Below, piece after piece: positions 49,789 to 58,577 of a DNA stretch of 64,000 bases. The stretch covers positions 48,239 to 112,238 of the forward strand of contig QCHB01000007.1 of NCBI GenBank assembly GCA_003278095.1, in the 5' to 3' direction. The DNA comes from SAR116 cluster bacterium AG-390-L20. Lineage in GTDB: Bacteria > Pseudomonadota > Alphaproteobacteria > Puniceispirillales > Marisalimonadaceae. The translations under genes were made by a program, and so were the position numbers. The stretch's first letter is position 1. Every line of letters starts with the position of its first letter. The notes under the pieces are model-generated. The model was not told the DNA's origin. It did no database searches and saw only the letters and a program-made list of their open reading frames with translations.

Positions 49789-50925
49789 ATGAATTTAGAA
49801 AAATATGAAATTGGGTTTAATATACCAGCAACCATTGGTATGGAACTTAAAGACATACAAACGCCTTCATTAATTATAAATTTCAAAGTTTTTCAAAATA
49901 ATATTTTAAAGATGAAAAATTTTATTCTAGAAAACAATGTTAAACTTAGACCTCATGCAAAAATGCATAAATCAATTGATGTCGCAAAATATCAAATCAA
50001 ATATGGTGGCGCTCACGGTATTTGTTGTCAAAAAGTTAGTGAAGCTGAAATTTTTGTAAGAGGTGGTATTAAAGATATTTTAATAACCAATCAAGTTACC
50101 GACTTATATAAAATCAACAGATTAACCAAAATGGCATCAAAAGAAATAAGATTAGGTTGTTGTGTTGATGATGCAGAAAACATTATAAATATTCAAAAAT
50201 CAGCTGAAAAAAATAATGCACAAATCAATATATATATAGAGTATAATTGTGGAGCTAATCGATGTGGTGTAAATTCATTTGATCAGATTAATGATCTTTT
50301 AAATTTACTTAAAAAAATGAAAAATTTAAACTTTGTAGGATTTCAAGCCTATAATGGCTCAATACAACATATTGAAGATTTTGATTTAAGAAAAAAACAA
50401 GTAATAAAAACAAGTAATAAAATCAAGTGCTTAAAATCAAATTTTAAACAGCATTGTCCAATTATTACTGGTGTTGGAACAGGGTGTTTTGACTTAGAAG
50501 TTATAGAAGATGTATATGACGAAATACAAGTTGGTTCATATGCTTTTATGGATGCTCACTACTCATCCTTAAAACATAATTATGAAATAAATAATACTAA
50601 TAACTTTAATAATTCATTATTTGTTCTATCTGGCGTAATGTCTAATACATTAGAAAATCATGCGATAGTAGATGCTGGTTTAAAATCAATGTCGGTAGAT
50701 AGTGGTTTGCCTTTAATTGTTAATGGTGGATTGGAATATATAAAATGTTCTGATGAACATGGTGTGTTATCCGACCCTACTAATTCTCTTAAAATAAATG
50801 ATAAAGTTTTTTTAATTCCTGGACACTGTGACCCAACGTGTAATCTTCATGATTGGTATGTTGTAATTGATGATGAGAAAGTTTTAGATTTGTGGCCAGT
50901 TTCAGCGCGTGGCTTCAGCTTTTGA
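49789..50925 (+). CDS. DSD1-family PLP enzyme, possible 3-hydroxyaspartate aldolase
   Basis: A 378-residue fold-type III PLP protein (alanine racemase N-terminal barrel plus D-serine dehydratase-like domain). The PLP lysine lies in RPHAKMHKS (about residues 53-61), and the metal-binding histidine and cysteine in PGHCDPTCNLHDWY (about 346-359). Segments such as CCQKVSEAE, GGIKDILITN, YIKCSDEHG and WPVSARG resemble beta-hydroxyaspartate aldolase (BhcC) more than D-threonine aldolase, as far as I recall that sequence. BhcC cleaves or forms 3-hydroxyaspartate from glyoxylate and glycine. No bhcA, bhcB or bhcD neighbours are present, so the substrate remains open (D-threonine, D-serine or 3-hydroxyaspartate). 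Confidence 0.8.
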   Translation: MNLEKYEIGFNIPATIGMELKDIQTPSLIINFKVFQNNILKMKNFILENNVKLRPHAKMHKSIDVAKYQIKYGGAHGICCQKVSEAEIFVRGGIKDILITNQVTDLYKINRLTKMASKEIRLGCCVDDAENIINIQKSAEKNNAQINIYIEYNCGANRCGVNSFDQINDLLNLLKKMKNLNFVGFQAYNGSIQHIEDFDLRKKQVIKTSNKIKCLKSNFKQHCPIITGVGTGCFDLEVIEDVYDEIQVGSYAFMDAHYSSLKHNYEINNTNNFNNSLFVLSGVMSNTLENHAIVDAGLKSMSVDSGLPLIVNGGLEYIKCSDEHGVLSDPTNSLKINDKVFLIPGHCDPTCNLHDWYVVIDDEKVLDLWPVSARGFSF

Positions 50926-50927
50926 TC

Positions 50928-50955
50928 AATAAATTTTTTTGATTTAAAATTTATT
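50928..50955 (+). terminator. AT-only hairpin after the DSD1-family gene
   Basis: AATAAATTTT (50928-50937) and AAAATTTATT (50946-50955) are a perfect 10-base inverted repeat with an 8-base loop, starting three bases after the stop codon. There is no GC in the stem and no clean T-run after it, so termination strength is doubtful, but the position suggests a role at the 3' end of the transcript. Confidence 0.35.
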
Positions 50956-51081
50956 AAATTTAACTAAATAACTGAATGTAGTTTAGTGAAATTGAGCTTT
51001 AAGTTATTGATTTAATTTAATAAAATAAAGGGCAGTTAATCAAATCCGACAAATTGTCTTACAAAATATCTGTAAAGTAGG

Positions 51082-51101
51082 GGGTACTGTACCCTTTTCT
51101 T
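51082..51101 (+). terminator. GC-containing hairpin with T-rich tail in a gene-free stretch
   Basis: GGGTA (51082-51086) pairs with TACCC (51090-51094) around a CTG loop, and TTTTCTT follows. This has the form of a small intrinsic terminator read on the plus strand. It lies 157 bases after the DSD1-family stop, so it may end either a long 3' untranslated region or an unannotated small RNA. The region 50956-51178 otherwise contains no gene that I can support. Confidence 0.45.
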
Positions 51102-51152
51102 AATCAATATTATTCAATGGTCAAGGGTAGTTTACTCATTAACTGTATTTCA

Positions 51153-51173
51153 TGGAGAATGGGTTAGGGGATT
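51153..51173. repeat. Imperfect copy of the tRNA-Ser 3' end
   Basis: The segment TGGAGAATGGGTTAGGGGATT resembles TGGCGGATGGGGTGGGATT at 51179-51197, which is the 3' end of tRNA-Ser on the plus strand, matching at about 15 positions with one 2-base gap. It could be a decayed attachment-site-like duplication or chance; no integrase gene is nearby. Confidence 0.2.
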
Positions 51174-51178
51174 TATAA

Positions 51179-51268
51179 TGGCGGATGGGGTGGGATTCGA
51201 ACCCACGGAAGGCTTTCACCTTCGCCGGTTTTCAAGACCGGTACTTTCAACCGCTCAGTCACCCATCC
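51179..51268 (-). tRNA. tRNA-Ser (anticodon UGA)
   Basis: Read on the minus strand, the gene begins GGATGGG and ends CCCATCC-G-CCA, so the acceptor stem pairs over seven bases and CCA is encoded. The anticodon stem CCGGT/ACCGG encloses the loop CTTGAAA with anticodon TGA, reading UCN codons. A long variable arm (GCGAAGGTGAAAGCCTTC) and the T arm GTGGGTTCGAATCCCAC mark it as a class II serine tRNA of 90 bases. The following 169 bases to mltB carry nothing else I recognise. Confidence 0.97.
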
Positions 51269-51437
51269 AATTAAGGTTTAATTAAACTAGCTTAATATTG
51301 ATAGCAAGTAATATTTATAATTATTATTAGACTATTTATTATATTCATGTGAATTTAAATTGTCCTTTAATAAAATAATTTTTTCCTTGTTATTAAAAAT
51401 TAAGATATGTTTAATAATTAAATTAGGGAGGATATTA

Positions 51438-52412
51438 ATGGCCATAATTAAGACGTTTAAATTCTTTCTATATATTCCAATATCCTTAGGTTTATTATCT
51501 ACTCAAGCTTTTTCAAATGACACATTTAGTGATTTTGTTAGAGGTATATCAAATGAGGCTGAAAAAAAAGGTATTTCCTTAAAATTAATTAGAGATTTTA
51601 AAACTAAGGTTGCGTTTATTCCTAGAGTTATTGAGTTTGATAGATCGCAGCCTGAGTTTAAATTAACCTTAGACCAATATCTTGCCAGGGTTGTAACTTC
51701 GTCAAGAATTAAAAAAGCAAATAATAGATATAAAAAAAATAAAAAAATATTAAAGGTAATTAGCAAACATTATGGAGTTCAAGCTCGTTTTTTAGTTTCT
51801 TTATGGGGAATTGAAACGGATTTCGGAAGATTAACTGGTGGTTTTCCTGTTGTTTCAGCTCTGTCAACATTAGCATTTGAAGGCCGAAGACATGAATATT
51901 TTAAAAAAGAATTATTTAATGCTCTTAAAATTATAAATGATGGGCATATCACATTAAGTGAAATGACTGGATCATGGGCAGGGGCCATGGGGCAATGCCA
52001 ATTTATGCCATCAAGCTTTATAAATTATGCAAGCGACTGGGATAAGGATGGAAGTAAGAATATTTGGACATCCAAACCAGATGTTTTTGCTTCTGCAGCT
52101 AATTATTTAAATAAGGTGGGATGGTCAGATAAAATTACTTGGGGTAGAAAAGTTTATATAGGTCAATTCAATAAGGAATTAAAAGAAAATAAATATTATT
52201 TATTAAATAAATGGTCATCAAGTGGTATTTTAAAGGAAAACAAAACAAAATTACCAAATGTTAAAATAAAAGCTCGTCTTATTATACCCAATGATTATGG
52301 AAATTATGGATATTTAGTTTATAGTAATTTTGATTCTCTTTTGAATTGGAATAGATCAAATTATTTTGCGATAGCCGTAGGTAAATTATCGGATTCTATT
52401 GATGAAAATTAA
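51438..52412 (+). CDS. mltB: Lytic murein transglycosylase (MltB family)
   Basis: A periplasmic enzyme that cleaves peptidoglycan glycan strands with formation of anhydro-muramic acid. ATG 51438 is preceded by GGGAGG and gives a signal peptide (hydrophobic residues about 10-25, predicted cut after QAFS). An upstream TTG at 51360 in the same frame lacks a ribosome site. The catalytic glutamate is in GIETDFGR (residue 126), with AGAMGQCQFMPSSF about 60 residues later. The C-terminal peptidoglycan-binding domain found in some relatives is absent. It overlaps rlpA by 11 bases. Confidence 0.91.
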   Translation: MAIIKTFKFFLYIPISLGLLSTQAFSNDTFSDFVRGISNEAEKKGISLKLIRDFKTKVAFIPRVIEFDRSQPEFKLTLDQYLARVVTSSRIKKANNRYKKNKKILKVISKHYGVQARFLVSLWGIETDFGRLTGGFPVVSALSTLAFEGRRHEYFKKELFNALKIINDGHITLSEMTGSWAGAMGQCQFMPSSFINYASDWDKDGSKNIWTSKPDVFASAANYLNKVGWSDKITWGRKVYIGQFNKELKENKYYLLNKWSSSGILKENKTKLPNVKIKARLIIPNDYGNYGYLVYSNFDSLLNWNRSNYFAIAVGKLSDSIDEN

Positions 52413-53361
52413 TTTATTTCATAATAAACAACTTAGTTTTTCTAAAAAAAATTTTTTAAAATTAAATCAAATTTATTTTTTATTTTTAACATTTTTAATA
52501 CAAAGCTGTACTTCAGGCGTTGAAGTGGCCGCAAACTTAGGTAAAAAATACTTAATTCCAAAAGAAGAGAAAACTATTACAGCGAAACCAATTTATAAAA
52601 TTGGTAATAAGTATAACGTGAAAGGAAAATACTATTTTCCTAAGAAAGACCTATATTATAATAAGACTGGTATTGCTTCTTGGTATGGCCCAAAATTTCA
52701 TGGAAAGCTGACAGCCAATGGTGAAATTTATAATCAATATGCGCTAACTGCAGCTCATAAGACGCTGCCTTTACCTAGCGCAGTCAAAGTGACTAATTTA
52801 CAAAATAATAAATCAATTATTTTGAGAATTAATGATAGAGGACCTTTTGTAAATGACAGAATTATTGATTTATCTTCTAAAGCAGCCGATATTTTGGATT
52901 TAAAAAAAAATGGTACTGGACTTGTTAGAGTTAGAATACTTAAAGATAAAAGTTTGCTTCTTGAAAAGTTAGCCAAAAATGGTTCTTTTCCTGAAATTAT
53001 GGACTTACCTAAAGCAGAGCTTCCTACAGTGAACATTCCTCAAACAACTTCTGTTAAAATTGATGGGACAAATAAAAAATATAAATCAGTTAAAAAAAGA
53101 ATAAAGTATGACCTTAATAATTTAAAAAAAGAATATAAAATATTTATACAGTTAGCATCTTTTAGTTCATCTCAAAATGCTAAAATTATGAAAGAAAAAG
53201 TTTCATACATAGAAAAAGTAAAAATATATAAAAAATTAATTAGGAACAAAACTTTTTATCAAGTTAAAGCCGGACCTTTTGAAAGTGTTAAAAAAGTTGA
53301 CGAACTTCATTCTTTGTTATTACAAAAAGGGATGCAGGGTGCTAAAATTATTATTGAATAA
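52402..53361 (+). CDS. rlpA: Rare lipoprotein A (RlpA) septal lytic transglycosylase
   Basis: A 319-residue lipoprotein from ATG 52402. The signal is long and basic at the start, with the lipobox LIQSC (cysteine about residue 35). The double-psi beta-barrel domain follows (GIASWYGPKFHGKLTANGE at about 90-108, ending INDRGPFVNDRIIDLS), and a C-terminal SPOR domain (YKIFIQLASFSS to AKIIIE, about 245-319) targets denuded glycan at the septum. The start lies inside the mltB end, so these two wall-cleaving enzymes are coupled. dacA follows after 17 bases. Confidence 0.92.
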   Translation: MKINLFHNKQLSFSKKNFLKLNQIYFLFLTFLIQSCTSGVEVAANLGKKYLIPKEEKTITAKPIYKIGNKYNVKGKYYFPKKDLYYNKTGIASWYGPKFHGKLTANGEIYNQYALTAAHKTLPLPSAVKVTNLQNNKSIILRINDRGPFVNDRIIDLSSKAADILDLKKNGTGLVRVRILKDKSLLLEKLAKNGSFPEIMDLPKAELPTVNIPQTTSVKIDGTNKKYKSVKKRIKYDLNNLKKEYKIFIQLASFSSSQNAKIMKEKVSYIEKVKIYKKLIRNKTFYQVKAGPFESVKKVDELHSLLLQKGMQGAKIIIE

Positions 53362-53378
53362 ATTTATGTAGGTAATTT

Positions 53379-54545
53379 ATGTTTAAAATGATTAATAGAC
53401 GTTTTTTTTTATTTAATGTTTTTTTATGTTTTATCACAATTAGTATAAAATCATCATTTTCTAATATATTAGATATTACAACTCCTGCTAAACAAGTTAT
53501 AATTTATGATCATGAAGCCAATGAGGTTTTGTTTGAAAAGAATGCTGATGACCTTATGAAACCAGCATCCATGGCCAAGGTCATGACTGCCTATATTGTT
53601 TTTGATAGAATTAAAGATAATTCATTAAATATGTTAGATACTTTTTTAGTCACAGATAAAGCTTGGAGAATGGGAGGTTCGAGATCTTTTCTTGAACTTA
53701 ATACTAACGTGTCAATTAAAGATTTACTATTAGGCTTAATTGTTCAATCTGGCAATGATGCAGCGGTTGTTTTAGCTGAAGGTATATCAGGTGATGAAGA
53801 AGCTTTTGCAAGAGAAATGAATAGGTATGCTAAAATAATGGGTATGAATAACACTTATTTTACAAATTCAACTGGTTGGCCTCATCCAGATTTACAGACA
53901 ACGTCAAGAGATCTTGTTATATTAACCAAAAGAATCATTCAAGATTTTCCTATATTATATAAATTATTTGAAGAAAAAATATTTACTTACAATAAAATCA
54001 AGCAATCTAACAGAAATCCACTTTTATACACTATGAATGGTGCAGACGGACTTAAAACTGGCCATACAAATGAATCTGGGTATGGTTTAATTGGTTCTGT
54101 AAATAGGAATAATAGAAGAGTAACTGTTGTTATAAACGGACTTAATAGTAAGAAAAAGAGAAGATTTGAAAGTAAAAGACTTTTTAACATAGTGTTTAGA
54201 GAAACTGCTCTATTATCTTTATTTAATGAACAGAACTCGCTTGTTAGAGCCAATGTTTGGCTCGGTAAGCAATCAGAAGTAGATTTAATAGCGAAAAAAC
54301 CGTTTAAAAAAATTGTTTCACCACTAGAGTTTAATAAAACAAATATCAAAGCTGAGTGGATGGATCCAATAGCAGCCCCAATACGTAAAGGTGATGTAAT
54401 TGGAAGTGTATATATTTCAATCCCTGGTAAGAAAGCCATTAAAGAGGATCTTATTTCTGCTCAAAATATAAATAAAATGTCGTCTTTGGTAAGAGTTAAA
54501 TCAATTTTAAAGTTTTTGCTCTACGGAGATATTGTTGATAAATAA
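53379..54545 (+). CDS. dacA: D-alanyl-D-alanine carboxypeptidase (penicillin-binding protein 5/6 family)
   Basis: This low-molecular-mass penicillin-binding protein trims the terminal D-alanine of peptidoglycan stem peptides in the periplasm. The 388-residue protein has a signal peptide (about residues 1-28), the catalytic SMAK tetrad (serine 64, lysine 67), SGN (124-126) and KTG (226-228). A C-terminal beta domain and a final amphipathic segment (about 365-385) that may anchor it to the membrane follow. It forms a wall-remodelling group with mltB and rlpA. Confidence 0.94.
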   Translation: MFKMINRRFFLFNVFLCFITISIKSSFSNILDITTPAKQVIIYDHEANEVLFEKNADDLMKPASMAKVMTAYIVFDRIKDNSLNMLDTFLVTDKAWRMGGSRSFLELNTNVSIKDLLLGLIVQSGNDAAVVLAEGISGDEEAFAREMNRYAKIMGMNNTYFTNSTGWPHPDLQTTSRDLVILTKRIIQDFPILYKLFEEKIFTYNKIKQSNRNPLLYTMNGADGLKTGHTNESGYGLIGSVNRNNRRVTVVINGLNSKKKRRFESKRLFNIVFRETALLSLFNEQNSLVRANVWLGKQSEVDLIAKKPFKKIVSPLEFNKTNIKAEWMDPIAAPIRKGDVIGSVYISIPGKKAIKEDLISAQNINKMSSLVRVKSILKFLLYGDIVDK

Positions 54546-55200
54546 TGAATATAAAACTAGTATTAAAAAAGGTTTTTTTATTTCTTTTGAAGGAGGCGAG
54601 GGTGTTGGAAAAAGTACACAAATAAATTTACTTAAAAAGTTCCTTTCAAAAAAAAAATATAAAGTAACATCTACCAGAGAGCCTGGAGGCACTAAGGAAG
54701 GTGAATATATTAGAAAATATTTAGTTTCTGGAGATAAAAATGCTTGGGACAGTTGTTCTGAAGCATTAATATTTAATGCATTGAGAAGAGAACATATAAA
54801 TAAGTTAATCAACCCCGCAATTCAAAATAGTGAAATAATACTATGCGATAGATATGTAGACTCAACAATTGTGTATCAAGGATTAGTTGGCAAAATTGAT
54901 GAACAGAAATTGTTTAATTTACACGATACTTATTGTTATGGACTATATCCAGATTTAACATTGTTTTTACATTTAAATCCTATGATTGGATTAGAAAGAA
55001 CCAACAAAAGAAATAATAAAAATGAAAATAGATTTGAAAAACTAGGTTTAGATTATCACCAAAAAATACTTGATGGATTTAATATTTTGTATAACAAACA
55101 TCCAAAAAGAATAGTTAAGATTGATGCAAGTGAAAGTAAAGAAATTATATCTAATAATATTAATTATCATGTTTTAGAATTACTTAATATAAATGATTAA
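54535..55200 (+). CDS. tmk: Thymidylate kinase
   Basis: Tmk phosphorylates dTMP to dTDP. The protein has the P-loop FEGGEGVGKST (about residues 17-27), the DRYVDS motif (about 101-106) and the lid region with RTNKRNNKNENRFE. I choose TTG 54535 (about 221 residues) because GGAG at 54525-54528 is 6 bases upstream; TTG 54532 is too close. The start lies within the end of dacA and the end overlaps holB by 8 bases. dacA-tmk-holB-metG-tatD is a conserved alphaproteobacterial order. Confidence 0.93.
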   Translation: MINNEYKTSIKKGFFISFEGGEGVGKSTQINLLKKFLSKKKYKVTSTREPGGTKEGEYIRKYLVSGDKNAWDSCSEALIFNALRREHINKLINPAIQNSEIILCDRYVDSTIVYQGLVGKIDEQKLFNLHDTYCYGLYPDLTLFLHLNPMIGLERTNKRNNKNENRFEKLGLDYHQKILDGFNILYNKHPKRIVKIDASESKEIISNNINYHVLELLNIND

Positions 55201-56242
55201 AGATCTGGAAAATAAGAGTTTTGTTAGTAATAGAATAAAAAAACAAATTATTTCAACGATTTGTTCGAATACAATTAACTCCTTCATTATTGGTGGGTCA
55301 AAAGGTTTAGGTAAAAAAAACTTTATTTTTAAATTATGTAAATTTATGTTGTGTCATTTTGAGCTGAATGATGAAATTAGTTTTGAAATATTTGAGGTTA
55401 ATCAATTTTGCTTAGATAAAACAAATATTAATAAATCTTATTATTTATTTGAAAATAATTCACATCCAGATTTTTTTTACTTATGTAAAGAAGAAAGCGG
55501 AGACGAAAAAAAAATACCAATTGAAAAAGTAAGAAATTTAAAATCTTTTTTCTATAAAACATTTTCAGTTTCAAAAGTTAAGATCGCCATAATTGACACT
55601 ATTGAAGATCTAAGCTTGAATTCTTTAAACTTACTATTGAAAACAATAGAAGAATTACCACAAAAATCCTATATCTTTATTATCTCCAATAATCCTATTA
55701 ATATTATTGAAACAATAAAATCTAGATGCGCTTTTTTTTATGTCAATTCATTATCTAAAAAAGAATTTAATGACTTTATTTACAAAAATTATAGAGATAA
55801 ATCAGATCAGGAGATTTTATTTTTAAAAAACATATCTTTTGGTTCACCAAAAAATGCATCTAAAATTATTAAAAATAATATATATACTTTATATGAATAT
55901 ATCCTTGACGATCTAATTAAATCCAAATCTTATTTAAATTTAAGTGAAATAGTTCTTAGTAAGTTAAATTCAAAAGAAAATAATTTTACGTTAGATGTTT
56001 TAAACTTAATTATAAATGATCTTATTATAAAAACAGTTTTTTATAATGAATATAAAAATTTTTTGGGTTCCACCTTAAACAAAGAAAAAGAATTAATTTT
56101 AGAAATCTCAAATAACTATAAACCCGATAAACTCCTAGACTTGAATTCACAAATCTACAAAAACATGCATTTAGCTAATTTATTAAATTTAAACAAATCA
56201 GATGTTTTAATTGATTCATTTAAAGATTTTTGTGGTATATAG
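55193..56242 (+). CDS. holB: DNA polymerase III delta' subunit
   Basis: HolB is the stator of the clamp loader that places the beta clamp on DNA. The 349-residue protein has a modified P-loop GGSKGLGKK (about residues 34-42), HPDFFYL near 94, the segment IPIEKVRNL and the RFC-like box TIEELPQKSYIFIISNN with SRCAFF (about 177-182). Delta' is not required to hydrolyse ATP, so the altered P-loop is not surprising. The zinc cysteines of the E. coli protein are missing. The sequence is unusually divergent and lysine/asparagine-rich, but the context between tmk and metG is decisive. Confidence 0.87.
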   Translation: MIKDLENKSFVSNRIKKQIISTICSNTINSFIIGGSKGLGKKNFIFKLCKFMLCHFELNDEISFEIFEVNQFCLDKTNINKSYYLFENNSHPDFFYLCKEESGDEKKIPIEKVRNLKSFFYKTFSVSKVKIAIIDTIEDLSLNSLNLLLKTIEELPQKSYIFIISNNPINIIETIKSRCAFFYVNSLSKKEFNDFIYKNYRDKSDQEILFLKNISFGSPKNASKIIKNNIYTLYEYILDDLIKSKSYLNLSEIVLSKLNSKENNFTLDVLNLIINDLIIKTVFYNEYKNFLGSTLNKEKELILEISNNYKPDKLLDLNSQIYKNMHLANLLNLNKSDVLIDSFKDFCGI

Positions 56243-56261
56243 TTTTTTTAAGGTTATTTAT

Positions 56262-57773
56262 ATGAGTTCTAATTATTATATCACCACTCCAATTTATTAT
56301 GTCAATGACTTGCCTCACATTGGTCATGCTTATACAACATTAGCTTGCGATGTAATTGCTAGATTTAAGAGATTAGATGGTTTTAATGTTTTTTTCTTAA
56401 CTGGCACTGATGAGCACGGGCAAAAAGTTGAATTGGCAGCTAAAAACAAAGGAGTGGCACCTAAAGAGTTTGTAGACGAAGTATCTAAAAATTTTAGAAG
56501 TCTTTTAAAATGTATGAATTTCTCTAATGATGATTTTATTAGGACCACTGAAAAAAGACATTTAGATTCTTGTGAAAAAATTTGGAAAAAATTACTAGAA
56601 AATGGATCTATATATTTAGATAAATATTCTGGTTGGTATTCAGTAAGAGATGAGGCTTTTTATTCTGAAACAGAAATAGTTGATGGCACAGCTCCTTCAG
56701 GTGCGCCGGTTGAATGGGTCGAAGAACCTTCTTATTTTTTTAATTTATCAAAATGGGAAGATAAACTTCTTAAATTTTATGAAGAAAACAAGAATTTTAT
56801 TTTACCAAATTCTAGAAGAAATGAAGTTATCAGCTTTGTAAAAGGAGGTTTAAAAGATCTTTCAGTTAGTAGGACTAGTTTTTCTTGGGGTGTAAAGGTT
56901 CCAAATAACGATGACCATATTATGTATGTATGGCTTGATGCTCTAACAAATTATTTATCAGCCTGTAATTATTCAAGTTCTGAGAATGATGCTCTTTCTA
57001 GATTTTGGCCTGCAGATATTCATATGGTTGGCAAAGATATAATAAGATTTCATGCAGTTTATTGGCCTGCTTTTTTAATGGCTGCTGAATTACCATTGCC
57101 TAAAAAAATATTTGCACACGGATGGTGGACAAACGAAGGAAATAAAATATCCAAATCTTTAGGTAATGTAATTGATCCATTTGACTTAGTTGATAAATAC
57201 GGTGTTGATCAAATTAGATATTTTTTGATGAGGGAAGTTCCTTTTGGTAATGATGGTGATTTCTCTAATTCTCAACTTATTAACAGAATTAATAGTGATT
57301 TAGCGAATAGTTATGGTAATTTATTTCAAAGAGTTATTTCTATGATATTTAAAAATTGTAACGAAGTTATTCCAATTAAACCAAATGATTTTCAAGATGA
57401 AGATTTAAAATTAATTAATTCTATAAGACATTCTATACAAAATTATAGAAGTTTAATGGATGAACAAAAATTTGATCAATTCTTAAAAAATATTTGGTTG
57501 GTAATATCAGATGCAAACAAATATGTTGATAATCAAGCTCCATGGTCACTAAAGAAAAATGACTTTCAAAGAATGGAGGTTGTTTTGTACACATTAATAG
57601 AAACCATTAGACAAATTTCTATAATGATTCAACCTTTTATCCCAAATACTTCAAAGTCTATTTTAGATCATATTCAAATTCCATTAGTTAAAAGAGACAT
57701 AAAGTCTATTGAATTATATTTTGATGGGGGAATAAAAATTTCTACACCTAAATCTTTATTTCCACGTGTTTAA
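56262..57773 (+). CDS. metG: Methionyl-tRNA synthetase
   Basis: A class I aminoacyl-tRNA synthetase. I place the start at ATG 56262, giving MSSNYYITTPIYYVND (about 503 residues); an earlier TTG at 56211 would lie inside holB. The HIGH box is HIGHAYT (about residues 20-26) and the KMSKS loop reads KISKSLGN (about 297-304). The zinc knuckle cysteines are absent, as in the short type 2 enzymes, and there is no C-terminal tRNA-binding appendage. It is followed by tatD. Confidence 0.95.
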   Translation: MSSNYYITTPIYYVNDLPHIGHAYTTLACDVIARFKRLDGFNVFFLTGTDEHGQKVELAAKNKGVAPKEFVDEVSKNFRSLLKCMNFSNDDFIRTTEKRHLDSCEKIWKKLLENGSIYLDKYSGWYSVRDEAFYSETEIVDGTAPSGAPVEWVEEPSYFFNLSKWEDKLLKFYEENKNFILPNSRRNEVISFVKGGLKDLSVSRTSFSWGVKVPNNDDHIMYVWLDALTNYLSACNYSSSENDALSRFWPADIHMVGKDIIRFHAVYWPAFLMAAELPLPKKIFAHGWWTNEGNKISKSLGNVIDPFDLVDKYGVDQIRYFLMREVPFGNDGDFSNSQLINRINSDLANSYGNLFQRVISMIFKNCNEVIPIKPNDFQDEDLKLINSIRHSIQNYRSLMDEQKFDQFLKNIWLVISDANKYVDNQAPWSLKKNDFQRMEVVLYTLIETIRQISIMIQPFIPNTSKSILDHIQIPLVKRDIKSIELYFDGGIKISTPKSLFPRV

Positions 57774-57788
57774 GAACTTTTGTTTAAA

Positions 57789-58577
57789 ATGATGACTGAT
57801 TATTTAATAGATACCCACGCACATTTAGATTTCTCAGAACTGTATGACAGACTTGAAGAGGTTTTAGATAATGCTAAGAATAACAATGTCAAAAGAATTA
57901 TTTCAATTTCAACAAATTTAAACAAAATAGATAAAATAATAAATTTATCCTATAAATATGAGGAGGTTTTTTTTACTGTTGGAATACACCCAAATGAAGT
58001 TTTAAAAGATGAAAATAATTCAAATTATGATTTAGTAAATAACATATCAAAAAAAAATAAATGTGTTGGAATAGGTGAGTGTGGTCTAGATTATCATTAT
58101 GGAAAAGACAGCATAAAGGAGCAAAAATTGTCTTTTATTACTCAAATTAATGTAGCAAGAGACACAGGTTTACCACTCATCATTCATTCTAGAGATGCTG
58201 ACGAAGATATGATAGATATATTAACAAGTGAGTTTAAAAATGGACCCTTTCACGCAATTCTTCATTGCTTTAGTTCTGGAAAGAAATTGGCTTTATGTGG
58301 GCTCGATTTAGGTTTTTATATTTCGTTTTCTGGAATTGTGACTTTTAATTCTGCTAAAGAAATCCAAAAAATAGCTATGCTTGTTCCAAATGACAAAATT
58401 TTGGTTGAAACAGATTCACCTTATTTGTCACCAACGCCCTTGAGAGGTTCAATCAATGAACCTAAAAATTGTTACTTAACAGCTAAATTTTTGTCAGACA
58501 TTAGAAAATGTAATTTTAATGAGTTTATCAGTCAATTATATATTAACTCCAATAAAATTTTTGATAAGTTGTATTAA
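57789..58577 (+). CDS. tatD: TatD family metal-dependent hydrolase/DNase
   Basis: A TIM-barrel hydrolase of the TatD/YcfH family; E. coli relatives are 3'-5' DNases. All metal motifs are present: DTHAHLD near the start, GECGLDYHY (about residues 93-101), HSRDAD, HCFSS (about 157-161) and ETDSPYLSP (about 207-215). Start at ATG 57789 or ATG 57792; TTG 57780 is less likely. It follows metG by 15 bases, a very common pairing, and overlaps the next start by one base. Confidence 0.92.
   Translation: MMTDYLIDTHAHLDFSELYDRLEEVLDNAKNNNVKRIISISTNLNKIDKIINLSYKYEEVFFTVGIHPNEVLKDENNSNYDLVNNISKKNKCVGIGECGLDYHYGKDSIKEQKLSFITQINVARDTGLPLIIHSRDADEDMIDILTSEFKNGPFHAILHCFSSGKKLALCGLDLGFYISFSGIVTFNSAKEIQKIAMLVPNDKILVETDSPYLSPTPLRGSINEPKNCYLTAKFLSDIRKCNFNEFISQLYINSNKIFDKLY

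Noticed and set aside
54507..54812. Minus-strand frame over the dacA/tmk junction
   Set aside because: It is antisense to the tmk P-loop region, lacks family features and has no ribosome site.
55193..56242. Altered P-loop in HolB as a sign of a pseudogene
   Set aside because: Delta' subunits do not need to hydrolyse ATP, the frame is full length, and it is tightly coupled to tmk and metG.
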